NCBI RefSeq assembly: GCF_964355755.1
Contig: NC_092680.1
Location: forward strand, 7,725,001-7,789,000
Direction of reading: 5' to 3'
Source: Antedon mediterranea
Taxonomy: Eukaryota; Echinodermata; Crinoidea; Comatulida; Antedonidae
DNA length: 64,000 nucleotides
Position numbers and translations under genes: made by a program. The number at the start of each line of letters is the position of its first letter. Position 1 is the stretch's first letter. Below the pieces are notes generated by a model. That model was not told the origin of the DNA, did no database searches, and saw nothing but the letters and a program-made list of their open reading frames with translations. Below, piece after piece: positions 49,560-61,092 of the stretch.

Positions 49560-52500
49560 AGGTAGTATTACTGTAAATTGGGAAGTGACGGCCGTATTGT
49601 GACAATGACGTTGATTCGGGAGTTGTGCTGGTCCTGGTTTTATAACATACTGTTATTATATTATTATTGCATAACATATATGGTTAAATGAGTTCAAATA
49701 TGGAGTCATTCAATTTTCGTACTACAACTTGTTTATGATCTTTATTTGTAGTCATCAATGTCAGTTCTGAACTAACAACACAGCATACCAAACATTTCGC
49801 AGGCATTAGCAACCCTGTCATTGTACGCATGTCCACCAGCTGAAGTGCACATCTCAACATCACATTATTAACATTAGCTTTAAATCGAATTAGGGGTTTT
49901 CCAAACATGTTGACAAAAAAACATTAAGTTATAAAACATGAACCCGAAGTGGAGGTCGTTGAGCGGACAACATGAATTTAAAACGCATAGTTGAGTATAT
50001 CAACATCGCATGGTTAAGATATTTTTGACGATGTATTCATTATTTTTTTTAACCACATGTATATCCGATTTTTATTACTATATATCTATAATTTATCATA
50101 GGCAAGTTATGTGATGCAGTCTCACATACAGTATGCCCTATCATATGTGACGCCTGTATCAAACCATGAACCTATTTAACCTTAGAATAATACAGACTAA
50201 ACATTAATTGATACATGTGTCATTGTCATATGTTTTTGTTACAGGACTTAATGCCCCATGTGGCGATACAGTATAAGAAATCGGGTGAATTATATATTAT
50301 GCCTATTATGAATATTTATTCATACATTGCATATAATATTTACTATTCATCTTCAATAATATAAATGTTTATTTCGACAGATGGTTGCCATAGTGACTAT
50401 AATGATGGTGTATTAATAATAATGCATATTGCAATTATTAGATTACTAATGAGAAGTGACAGGGTCACGTCATGCATCATTAGATCAAGTCATCATCATT
50501 TTCAAATAAATATAAAATCAAGTTATTATGTTTTTATACTAAAATATTAATTTCTTAATTTATCATGGTCTGTTTATCACTTATCGTCGGTTCAGACGAC
50601 CCATAATGGTATCCGTATGTTTTCTTTAATTTGCTTTGCGAATATAGTGAAGCTACATCAATATAGTCTGATGGACCATGGAGAAAAAATAATCCTCCAT
50701 GGATGGACTGAGTGTTCTTGTCTATTATGTTGTCGTTAGCTTTGTTGTGATTCCTAGACTGTGTGAGACATTTTATATAATTATGTTCCTATATATTTTG
50801 CTGACAAACTTAAAATCTTAGCTATAATTAGTTTGAAAACATGACTGTAAATAATATAATATACAATAACACATTTTTTTTAAACATAGGCCTACGACTG
50901 TGATATTTTTTTGTGCTTACACTGTATTATATAAGGAGGTGACTAAGGGGTTTTTAAATCATTTTTTTTAAACTACAGTCTATTAGGCCTACTACAAGAA
51001 TATTATAATGAGTAATTCAGTAGTTTAACAGGTAAATTATGACATGACCTCTGATATTTCAACGATGTTTATAGGCGGCGCTATTTGCTGTTTAGATCAA
51101 TATTTAGTTGGGAGATACTGTAAAGAGTATAATTACAAGATATTTACGTATAAAACAATTAGTAAGGGATTTTTATTGGAAAAAGTTGCAACATTCAATT
51201 TAGCGGTACAATTCTCAAAATGCTGAACGTGCAATAGAATCATAAGACCATTAAATACAAATTACCGTGTGGTAGACCTAATATAGTGAACGACACGTTA
51301 TATGAACTTAACCAATCAAATGTCAAGGAGACATTTAGGTTTAGATGTTATGATTTCATTTTTTAGTGATAGAACCTCGTATTAAAATTTTTACTAAAAA
51401 ACCACAACGTTGTTAAGTACTGTGATAATTAATATTAATAAAAGCAGACAATCCAATACCACGGTTGTGCGTCACTCATTTACCATAACAGAACGTAGGC
51501 CTATAATATAATATAAGCACAAATAATAATTAATATTAATAGAGTATATACTTATAATTAAATTACATTGTTTCAGTTGTTTGTTGTCGACATTGTTAAT
51601 AATGAATTATGCTTTCTTTTTCAAGAGAATAATGGAAGCGTGAATAACAAACATTGATAGCATGGATTCCGTTGAATTTCTATTGTTCGAAATTTTCATT
51701 TAATTAATAATAATTTACTAGCTGGCGACTTAATTCCTATGTTGATTATAATCAATGATTGTCTATTAGTTATTATTGTGTTGATTTCAAATAATATTAT
51801 CTTTAAAGAATACAGGTCAACTATATAACCTACTCACTGTGTCATGGAATCAGTACTTTGACCATTGTTATAATTTAAAAAAATTATAATTTTAAATTTC
51901 GGTCTGCATAATCTCAAAGCCTTTGATATTAAACCACAACGACGAATGAGTATTATTGTCATTTTTTGTCGTTTACGGTGTAATTATTTATGTTGAGCAT
52001 CGTAATTTTGAATGTTTTCTGAATTGCAATTATAGTTAGGCAAATTTATAACATTCTCGATAAAACCTATAAAATTCGTTTCTACTTCAATTAATGCGCT
52101 AACGTATACTTTGATACTGACATTTTCTTTTGCCTGAAAACAAAGTAATGAAAATGATGTGATTGTGGCTGATGATACTGATGTTTATACTAATGTTAAG
52201 ATTGCACAACTTATTACTATTCTTTGTATGTTAAATCCCATCAAAAAATTAATGGAACTAAAACGTGATTTTAACTGAAATTGGTTTTGGTAAATGTTCA
52301 CTCACATGTATAAATGCCTATTTTGGAATGATACCGCACCTTTAATTTACCAACTGAATTCAGGTCCAAGTGGTGGGCATGCGTAGTTCATTATCTAAAT
52401 AAGACCTTCGGAACCTGATTGTGGTTAAAATGTATGGAAACGAGACATACTTACAAATGCTGAACAAGCTCTCCCATGTCATCTAATTGTAATTGTCATA

Positions 52501-52593
52501 AATACCTTAGTTCTGAAATTCAAACATTTTATTTATATTTATGCTTTTCACGTATTTAAATTAACATGGATATTATCTTTTTATTCTCTGCAG

Positions 52594-53012
52594 CTTTTTC
52601 TAGTGGATAATTGTGCAGATGACTGGCGGTTAGCTATGACATTTTCCCGAATAACGCTTTTATCTAGCGAACTATTTGTATGCGCAATTCACCCAATTCC
52701 TGGGAAATATACATTTCGTTGGAAAACGGAATTTGCATTCACGCATATGACTAGGGAAGCTACGGCTGACGTGGACGTTCTTCTTTCCATTCCTATGTTC
52801 CTAAGACTTTATCTAATATGCAGAGTTATGTTATTACACAGTAAACTGTTTACGGACGCCTCATCTCGCAGTATTGGCGCCCTCAATCGGATTAACTTTA
52901 ATACCAGATTTGTTTTGAAAACTCTTATGACCATTTGTCCTGGTACAGTACTTCTTGTTTTCACCGTTACTTTATGGATGATTGCTAGTTGGATTTTACG
53001 AGTGTGTGAACG
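52594..53012 (+). CDS. KCNN: SK channel exon 3: S3, S4 and S5
   Basis: A 419-nt exon starting in phase 0 after TTCTCTGCAG and ending with two bases of an Arg codon before GTGAGT; residues 299-438. It opens [21 protein letters not shown]3 is about residues 316-333 (ends CAIHPIPG), the S3-S4 loop about 334-355, S4 about 357-381 ([20 protein letters not shown]), then the S4-S5 linker [21 protein letters not shown]5 is about 404-434 ([20 protein letters not shown]). S4 has only a few Arg residues, as expected for SK channels. The S3-S4 loop diverges from the vertebrate SYA/SYT motif (FTHMTREAT). Confidence 0.97.
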
Positions 53013-53415
53013 GTGAGTACGTAAAATTGAACGCGATTGAAAAGGTTGGATTCCACTCTGTTGTGTACAGTGATATTGTATTTCACGGAGAACGGATGCT
53101 TTTAATACGATGAAGAAGTTTGCAAGTTGCTACTTGCAAGGTATCAAGTAGCAACAATTATACATTTATTCATCGAATCACAAATCACATTAAAATTAAT
53201 AATATGTACAATGTTTCATTTGTATACATATCATACTAAATTGTATACTAAAGACAATCGACAAAACAATTTATTCCACCAACAACGAAACATGACATCA
53301 ACAAAACAAAACAACCACACAAACACACATATTTGTTATTTGTTACTATGAATTACACTAAATCACACACTATATAAATTAACGGTAAGGATAATAAATA
53401 GCATTAGTTTCAATG

Positions 53416-54629
53416 TACAGTAGAACCCCTAATAAAGAGACAGAACAAAGTGACCCCTTAATAGAGGTGTCGTAAGTATATATTAAGTACTATATTATAT
53501 TCCCTTGTCTGTTTCACGAGAAGGTGGTCCTTAAAGGTATCCCCTTAATAGAGGTGTCGTAAGTATATATTAAGTACTATATTATATTCCCTTGTCTGTT
53601 TCACGAGAAGGTGGTCCTTAAAGGTATCCCCTTAATAGAGGTGTCGTAAGTATATATTAAGTACTATATTATTTTCCCTTGTCTGTTTCACGAGAAGGTG
53701 GTCCTTAAAGGTATCCCCTTAATAGAGGTGTCGTAAGTATATATTAAGTACTATATTATTTTCCCTTGTCTGTTTCACTAGAAAGTGGTCGTTAAAGGTA
53801 TCCCCTTAATAGAGGTGGCGTAAGTATATATTAAGTACTATATTATTTTCCCTTGTCTGTTTCACTAGAAAGTGGTCGTTAAAGGTATCCCCTTAATAGA
53901 GGTGGCGTAAGTAAATATTAAGTACTATATTATTTTCCCTTGTCTGTTTCACGAGAAGGTGGTCCTTAAAGGTATCCCCTTAATAGAGGTGTCGTAAGTA
54001 TATATTAAGTACTATATTATTTTCCCTTGTCTGTTTCACGAGAAGGTGGTCCTTAAAGGTATCCCCACTTAATAGAGGTGTCGTAAGTATAAGTACTATA
54101 TTATTTTCCCTTGTCTGTTTCACGAGAAGGTGGTCCTTAAAGGTATCCCCTTAATAGAGGTGTCATAAGTATATATTAAGTACTATATTATTTTCCCTTG
54201 TCTGTTTCACGAGGTGATCCTTAAAGGTATCCCCTTAATAGAGGTGTCGTAAGTATATATTAAGTACTATATTATTTTCCCTTGTCTGTTTCACGAGAAG
54301 GTGGTCCTTAAAGGTATCCCCCTGAATAGAGGTGTCGTAAGTATATATTAAGTACTATATTATTTTCCCTTGTCTGTTTCACGAGAAGGTGGTCCTTAAA
54401 GGTATCCCCCCCCCCTGAATAGAGGTGTCATAAGTATATATTAAGTACTATATTATTTTCCCTTGTCTGTTTCACGAGAAGGTGGTCCTTAAAGGTATCC
54501 CCCCTGAATAGAGGTGTCGTAAGTATATATTAAGTACTATATTATTTTCCCTTGTCTGTTTCACGAGAAGGTGGTCCTTAAAGGTATCCCCCCTGAATAG
54601 AGGTATCATCAAGGAGGGGTTCTACTGTA
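53416..54629. mobile_element. MITE family D, copy 4, expanded by an internal satellite
   Basis: The outer limits are a perfect 15-bp inverted repeat, TACAGTAGAACCCCT at 53416-53430 and AGGGGTTCTACTGTA at 54615-54629. The terminal TA could be the target duplication, leaving ends that start CAGTAGAACCCC as in pogo/Tc1-mariner-type elements. Other family members are about 155-175 bp; this one is 1.2 kb because an internal segment was amplified. Confidence 0.8.
53454..54605. repeat. 87-bp tandem array, about 13 copies, inside a MITE
   Basis: The unit runs CCCCTTAATAGAGGTGTCGT, AAGTATATATTAAGTACTAT, ATTATTTTCCCTTGTCTGTT, TCACGAGAAGGTGGTCCTTA, AAGGTAT (87 bp). Copies are highly similar; shared variants (TCACTAGAAAGTGGTCGTTA in two successive units, CCCCTGAATAGAGG in the last four) show stepwise local amplification. 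The AATAGAGGTGTC box equals the internal box of MITE copies at 34798 and 35449. Confidence 0.95.
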
Positions 54630-54762
54630 TATGTATAATGCTGATCGTCAACTGTATGGTGTGTTTATTGCTCATCATTGTGGCGTGGCTATTGCTATCG
54701 TTATGGTGACTAAATCATTATTATCATTTATATTGTTATTTAGTCATTTTCATTGTCACTGA

Positions 54763-55310
54763 ATCGTTATTGTTATCATTGTAACTTGATCATTGTTATC
54801 ATCATTGTGACTTGATCATTATTATCATCATTGTAACTTGATCATTATTATCATCATTGTAACTTGATCATTATTATCATCATTGTAACTTGATCATTGT
54901 TATCATCATTGTGACTTGATCATCATTATTATCATCATTGTGACTTGATCATTATTATCATCATTGTGACTTGATCATTGTTATCATCATTGTGACTTGA
55001 TCATTATTATCATTATTGTAACTTGATCATTATTATCATCATTGTGATTTGATCATCATTATTATCATCATTGTAACTTGATCATTATTATCATCATTGT
55101 GACTTGATCGTCATTATTATCATCATTGTGACTTGATCATTATTATCATCATTGTAACTTAATCATTATTATCATCATTGTGATTTGATCATCATCATTA
55201 TTATCATCATTGTGATTTGATCATCATCATTATTAGCATCATTGTGACTTGATCATTATTATCATCATTGTGATTTGATCATTATTATCATCATTGTAAC
55301 TTCATTATCA
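54763..55310. repeat. 26-bp ATC-related tandem array
   Basis: The unit is TTGATCATTATTATCATCAT plus TGTAAC or TGTGAC, repeated about 20 times with occasional ATC insertions. Related but more degenerate sequence extends to about 55480. Confidence 0.9.
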
Positions 55311-55649
55311 TTGTTTAATAATTTATTGTGATCATTATTTAACATTGTCACTTGATCATTATAATCATCATTGTGACATGGTCATTAATCATTATTATCA
55401 TGGTGATAATGTATTATATCAGTTAGTCTAATCGTCATTATCATCATTGTATAATCATCACTTCAAGATGCATTGATATCGTCCTTAACATGATCATTTT
55501 ATCATCAATTGTAAATAATTACTATCGCCACTTCTCTTATTATCATCATCATATAGTTATTATTAGTTTATACATTGGAAATTGTGTCTTATTATTACTT
55601 ACAACATATTAAATGTATTAATGATAAACCAAAATATTATTATTAACAG

Positions 55650-55785
55650 ATACCATGACAGTAACAACGGCGAGATGTTAAATGCAATGTGGATAGTGTC
55701 TATAACATTCCTTTCAATTGGCTACGGCGACATGGTTCCGAATACATACTGCGGACGTGCAGTGTCCGTAATAACTGGAATAATG
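55650..55785 (+). CDS. KCNN: SK channel exon 4: turret, pore helix, selectivity filter, start of S6
   Basis: A 136-nt exon whose first base completes the Arg codon (residue 438), then residues 439-483 in frame to the donor GTAAGC. The pore segment [20 protein letters not shown] leads to NTYCGR; the filter SIGYGD is residues 460-465 and is identical to SK1-4. The outer turret [10 protein letters not shown] is two residues shorter than in SK2 and lacks the Asp equivalent to SK2 D341, while the His (SK2 H337) and the Asn after VP (SK2 N368; here N469) are kept. S6 begins at about residue 475. The alternative read-through past the donor reaches a stop after about 50 codons and is intronic. Confidence 0.97.
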
Positions 55786-57657
55786 GTAAGCAATTACAAT
55801 AGCAATAATAATAAAGATGTCATAGACAGGAATGCTATGAATATAATCTGTTTTAACATATTGAGAGCTGTTACAAGAAAAAAAAGAGTAAGTTTAAAGA
55901 TGTACTGTATGTATGAGCATAAACGTTTGAATGTATCGTGATTTATACAATTGTACAGTATTATACGGTAAGTTGTTGAATGGATAAAAAAAACGTATGT
56001 AAATTTACATATAACTTGCAAAGGGACGAAACGAAACAAATGAAAAAATTATTTTTTATTCGTTGCTTTTATCTTTAAAATCGAAGACTAGGCGAGGGCT
56101 TGATAGAAGGCTGGATAAACGGCTAGAAGGAATGCTGAACGAGAGGATATTCACAAATATAGTCCAGATTTTAGCCTGTCGCGGATTTATTGTTTTTTTT
56201 ACAAATATTTATAACACGCCTCCCGTTCCGTGAATTATGTCATATCCGAAACAACTAATTGTCTATCCCTAGCCTAAGCTAGCGATACGAAAGATCGCTA
56301 CAAAGGCAACTAAAACTGATCTACACTCTAATTCTGTAATTAGTATCTGTAATGATTTCATCTTGTATAGTTGATCCCATTAATTAATACAAAATCATAC
56401 AAACGATCTAAAGCTTTTTTGGTCTAGGCCTATAGTACATATCGCTCTCAAAATTTTTTATTTCCGATCGACTACTAGTTTGAATGTTACTGTTTATATG
56501 GTAAAGAAAGGCTAAAAAATAGAACGTTTACCGTGCGGTAAAACTAATTCTGTTACTGAACGAAAATTAACCATTAGTAAATAAAATTGCATACTCTTTC
56601 AAATTCGATAATAATATGTCTTGTATTATCTACAAACTTTAAATCAACGATACGATATGATAAATGTTTTACACATTTGAAATACTTAATCTTTATAATC
56701 GATATTAATGTATTATGTAAGCATGTGACAAGGTCACAGAAAAAAAGTAATTTTCTTGAATCTGAACTTTATTCAAAGAGCATTGACCGAGAATGTATGA
56801 ATGTAACGCTACCTAAACGACACGTGTTTGCACACACTTATGAATACGTAATATCAACACGTAGTCAGAGGTGTTGCAGGCCGTGAAGCTAGTATAGTTT
56901 GAGTTTTATGTTCCAACCAGTTTAGTGGACGTAATAAAACATTCGCCTTTACTAAGGCGTGGTTCCCACTAGCGACGCAACGTAAGAAAATGCCCTTCCG
57001 ATAATTGTGTTTGCCCCCGCCTGCGTGAAATCAAACCTTCGATTTTTGCAGCACTATTGCGTCGTCGGTTCCCACTTGTGATTACGCAATACAGCACCTT
57101 GCGTCGATACGTCGCTGCGTTACGTTGCGTTGCGTTCTAGTGGGACCACGCTTAAATTCGCTGAAACCTATTTCGTCTTTTTCAAGCAGGGAAAATGGCA
57201 TCTGCTAGACTTAAACAATTTTAAATTTGTTTTCTAATATAAAGTCAACGCATGGTGGTATAAAATTAGCCTCCATAATCAACGTGCCTATGAATTAAAC
57301 ACACGTTTTATTTAGTGTTTAGGCCTAAGTTAAGTAATTTAGACTAATTTTTATAAGTTACATGTTGTCTTAATGTTCTTAAAGACACGATAAATTACCT
57401 TGTTTTGTTACTTTAAATGCCAGAAATGGTCTACTATATTTACTCTGTCTCAACAATTTATATTATGGGCTAAATAGTATAGGCCTACCATCAGTTTTAC
57501 CCAAAGTAGCGTGAAATAATATTACAGTACAGTATTAAAGTACTGTGGAATTAAATAGCGCCACCATTATTGAAGGGAGTATGGAACGCCAGTGTATGGC
57601 ACGTCGGAGTAATTCATCAACTTTTAAAAATTTAACTGTCATGTTTTTTTCCCTCAG
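55786..57657 (+). other. Intron 4 (about 1.9 kb)
   Basis: Bounded by GTAAGC and TTCCCTCAG. Apart from MITE family B copy 2 and a few TAGGCCTA octamers, I see only unique AT-rich sequence. Confidence 0.9.
56955..57152. mobile_element. MITE family B, copy 2
   Basis: About 198 bp: left end AGGCGTGGTTCCCACTAGCG, right end TTCTAGTGGGACCACGCT, each flanked by TA. Inner arms CGACGCAACGTAAG and TTACGTTGCGTTGCG are inverted. The central part (GTTTGCCCCCGCCTGCGTG) differs from copy 1, so only the ends define the family. Confidence 0.8.
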
Positions 57658-57768
57658 GGTGCTATGTGTACAGCGCTCGTTGTAGCAGTACTCGCAACTA
57701 AATTGGAACTATCAAGAGCTGAAAAACATGTCCACAACTTTATGATGGACAATCAATTGACAAAAAGA
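57658..57768 (+). CDS. KCNN: SK channel exon 5: distal S6 and start of the calmodulin-binding domain
   Basis: A 111-nt phase 0/0 exon, residues 484-520, between a CCCTCAG acceptor and a GTGAGT donor. The sequence [20 protein letters not shown] covers the S6 gate region, and [17 protein letters not shown] is the first helix of the calmodulin-binding domain, nearly identical to vertebrate SK channels. Two differences stand out: Met486 where SK2 has Gly385 in S6, and Thr497 where SK2 has Arg396 just below the gate; the following Lys and Glu (SK2 K397 and E399) are retained. Confidence 0.97.
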
Positions 57769-58096
57769 GTGAGTAGACGTGACCTTACACAGAAGCTCTG
57801 ATTCGTATATAAAATAACTTGTTATAATCTCTCGGTTTACAGGGTACATCCATATTAAGAGGACACTTTGAAATTAGCGAGCGCAATGTAATAAGACTAC
57901 GCCCACCATATTCAGACATTACTTTACATTTATATGGTACATTGTCACAAAAAATGAAACTATTCATAAACCATCAACATGATAATTAACGACTCTGAAA
58001 TGTTTCGTCCGCGAGTAAACATAAACATGTCGTTTATATACAGGCCTATATTATCGATGGATATTATTATACTGGCCCAAGAAGAGAGTTAAGGCC

Positions 58097-58458
58097 AATA
58101 TACACTAGGGCGATAACGATCGACGATAAATAGATAAATATGCATTGTTCATACCTGAAACAAAGGACATTTTTAAAGTTTTCATCCTAGAACTATAGGA
58201 TAACCATCTATGCTGTCTTTGATGAAAATTATATTTTTACACGTCCAATCTAATGACGTCATGATTAGTAAGAGTAATAATATCATGACAATACAACAAT
58301 TTATTGTTTTTATTGATCATGACGTCATTTGATTGGATTTAAAAAAAAAAAATTTATAAAAGACAGCATAAATCCTATAGTTCTAGAACAAATTTCTTTT
58401 GTTTTATGCAAGAAAAAAATATTATTTATCGTCGATCGTTATCGTTCTAGTGTAAATT
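58097..58458. mobile_element. Palindromic MITE (family G)
   Basis: About 362 bp, with 36-bp inverted ends: AATATACACTAGGGCGATAA, then CGATCGACGATAAATA on the left, mirrored on the right by TATTTATCGTCGATCGTTAT, then CGTTCTAGTGTAAATT. Weaker pairing continues inward (CCTAGAACTATAGGA with TCCTATAGTTCTAG; ACGTCCAATCTAATGACGTC with GACGTCATTTGATTGGAT), so most of the element can fold into one hairpin. Each arm carries a TGACGTCA. An ATTC tetranucleotide run follows the right end. Confidence 0.85.
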
Positions 58459-58784
58459 CATTCATTCATTCATTCAATCTTTTATTTCGGAATCTCTGGT
58501 CCATAGAAAGTAAAAATTACATATAAATGAAATAAAATAAACAAGACTAATTACTACTACTCATCTCAGGATGGCATTCCACCTGGAGAGCATCTTCGAC
58601 TTAACTAAGACTTTGTTTATAATCGTTGAGACTAAAACATTTTCGCTTACATTTAGTCTACCATCAGGCCATGTATCATGGGGTTTGACTTTCTGTTACC
58701 TGAAAAAAAAAAATTTCCATTATTATTATTCAATTAAAACTAAACTCAACTATGAGTTACTGTATATAAGTTTAAAGTGGCAGT

Positions 58785-58885
58785 GGGGTGTGACGACTGA
58801 CAGCAGGGTAAACCATTCTTTCCGAAAGATGCATTGGGTTCTGTTCACACGAGATGTGTAAACTGGCCCCTTTACGTCCGTATCT
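58785..58885 (+). repeat. Dispersed repeat with CCGAAAGATG core, copy 1
   Basis: CTTTCCGAAAGATGCATTGG then GTTCTGTTCACACGAGATGT and AAACTGGCC, ending near ACGTCCGTATCT. Aligns with a copy about 1.3 kb downstream. Class unknown. Confidence 0.5.
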
Positions 58886-60109
58886 CTTTTCTACCACAAT
58901 AACTATGCTATAGGATTGCCTTGAACCTGTTCCGATATTCTCGATGCAGTGACATAATTCTTCTTTCCTATTGCAATGTGTAGATAAATCTGGATCACCG
59001 CAATCTTCGTTCACACAATTTTAACATTGAATAATTTTGGCCGGAAATTAGTATGACTGCTATTTTGTTACCATTTCAGCAATTCAGCATGTTTAATTTA
59101 GCAATTTATATTTAATGCAAAGAAGGACGTGATCACGCTTCGTGTTGAGTAGAATTTAAATATTTAAATCTCATTTCAAAGCCAATTTCTGCATATGAAG
59201 TTTATTATATTTGTGGATTATTCTATTTTGTTCTTTAAATCATCAGCTAGAGTTATCTTACAAACGCATTCAACTGATCATCCAACGTCTTGAATGTAGG
59301 CCTATACATTAAACTATATCCATTCCTTCCCGTCGGCGGTATTCTATCTAAATTTGTCCAGTATCCTAGGCAAATCCGTGATACAGACATCACATGTGAA
59401 AAAAAACGAGCAAGAATGCATGGTTTTAAAAAGAAACAACCATGTAAAACATAGCTATAATAAGCCAATTACAAGGAATATTTCTGTTAGGAAATGAAAA
59501 TCATATTTGCCCGAAACCAATCAATGAAGTAACAGGCAATTACTGATAATCACACATTAATGGCGGGGAATAAAGGCAAGTTATGACGTAGGCTAATCTT
59601 GCAATTTTCCGAGACGCTTTTCAATACTGTTTATAATAATATTATTTTTATTTGAAAATGTCGATATAATCGATACACCATGGTGTTTATCAGAAGAATA
59701 TTTCAGATCTGCAGACAAAATGAACATCGGTTGAGATGTAAACTATGTTTGCTTTTTGGAGCAAATCTTGAGATATTCAGGCTTTCTTCCTTAACTACTT
59801 ATAATTCAAACTGCGCTCAATGTAACAACACAGTAATCGCAACGCTTAATATCAGTTCATATCATACACTGTGCAAATAAAGATGACTTTTTATATCAAT
59901 GACAGGATATTCGAAAACATCATAGACAAATACGTTTCAGAATGATGTGTTAATCGCGTATTGAAATATAAAGAAAAAAATGTAAATGTAATTGGGGGTA
60001 TAACCTGCGACTTGCAATCTAAACTGGGCTAATTTGCGCATACGACCCTAATGGTCCCTTCTTCATATCGAGTGCTGCCACCAAACGGCACCCGTTCGTC
60101 TGTTCACAA

Positions 60110-60225
60110 CGACAGGGACAGTACACCGGGGTAACCCCCTACTCTTCCGAAAGATGTAATGGGTTCTTTGAAGTGCACACTGGCCAGCTTTGTACACCGG
60201 ACCTCCAGTATTAAGTCCTTATCTG
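60110..60225 (+). repeat. Dispersed repeat with CCGAAAGATG core, copy 2
   Basis: GACAGGGACAGTACACCGGG, GTAACCCCCTACTCTTCCGA, AAGATGTAATGGGTTCTTTG and AAGTGCACACTGGCC resemble the copy at 58785 in the same order. Possibly the tail of a retroelement or part of a longer interspersed repeat. Confidence 0.5.
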
Positions 60226-60280
60226 AGAAGACCTGGACCGATTGTATAGCTATGGTTTGCGGCGGAGACCCTGCCTTAAC

Positions 60281-60388
60281 CGCTCGGCCACTCGACTCGA
60301 CTCCCCTCGGCCACTCGACTCGACTGCCCTCGGCCACTTGACTCCGCTCCCCTCGGCCACTTGACTCCACTTGGCCACTCGACTCGAC
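60281..60388. repeat. 23-bp GC-rich minisatellite
   Basis: About 4.6 units of CCCCTCGGCCACTCGACTCG plus ACT. GC content is far above the surroundings. Open frames on both strands (Ser/Arg/Gly/Glu-rich on the minus strand) follow the repeat. Confidence 0.9.
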
Positions 60389-61092
60389 AATTAAAGACGT
60401 GTAAGATTTATTTTTATAGAGACACGAAAATTACACAATGTGAATCGTACTTGTAAGCTGAAAAGGTGACAAATATCACCATAACCGACCAATTGTCTAT
60501 CATATACAATAAAATATCACATTATCCATATAAAAAATAACACTAAAAAATAGAATACAAATAATAAAATGTAAATATAAAAATGACGCAATAAAGAGCG
60601 AGAAGAGTTTTGCACAATTTAGGTACCTAATTCGATATGTGATTTCAGATGGATAAATGAAAGAAATTCTCTGATACCAAAAGATGATTTTGATGATAGG
60701 CCTAGCTTTTCATCAAGTTCATTCAAGGCCAACTCATCAATTTCAGACCTACCAATTAACTTTTACGTCTGTTTTCATGCATATATATGTCTTTTGCTTG
60801 CCATCCGATTCGTCATTGCCCGTGTGTGCAATCAGCTGGTTATTGTCTTTGGTTTAACATCGACGCTATCCCATACATTATGCACTGACAACACATTAGT
60901 TTTATAAATTTCATCAATCATATTTTAATGTGTAACATTCAACACTGTACATGATGATGTAGTATAAGAATCATCATTATTCAGTATTTATAAATTAAAC
61001 ACAGCAGGGGGTATGTTGCCCAATTCTATTTCTGCAATATTATTAATGAAATAATTTTAACGATTTTTGTCAAAATTCTTTTAAATTTTCAG

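Larger units (their letters stand above)
38519..52593 (+). other. Intron 2 (about 14.1 kb)
   Basis: Bounded by GTAAGC and TTCTCTGCAG. It contains four diverged repeats next to exon 2, large ATCATT-type arrays, a (TA)25 tract, three tRNA-SINE pieces, members of MITE families A, B and C and a possible retroelement relic. No nested gene was recognised; 49600-52590 holds nothing I can name beyond AT-rich sequence. Confidence 0.85.
53013..55649 (+). other. Intron 3 (about 2.6 kb)
   Basis: Bounded by GTGAGT and TTATTAACAG. Most of it is repetitive: a family D element filled with an 87-bp array, then a 26-bp array of ATC-related sequence. The short unique segments at each end hold nothing recognisable. 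Confidence 0.9.
57769..61092 (+). other. Intron 5 (about 3.3 kb)
   Basis: Bounded by GTGAGT and AAATTTTCAG. It contains a palindromic MITE, two copies of a dispersed repeat and a GC-rich minisatellite, each listed; no other gene was recognised. Confidence 0.9.

Noticed and set aside
55786-55941. Continuation of the pore exon to a stop after about 50 codons as an alternative short channel
   Set aside because: Homology ends exactly at the GTAAGC donor and resumes in phase at 57658; the read-through is intronic, though an intron-retention isoform cannot be excluded.
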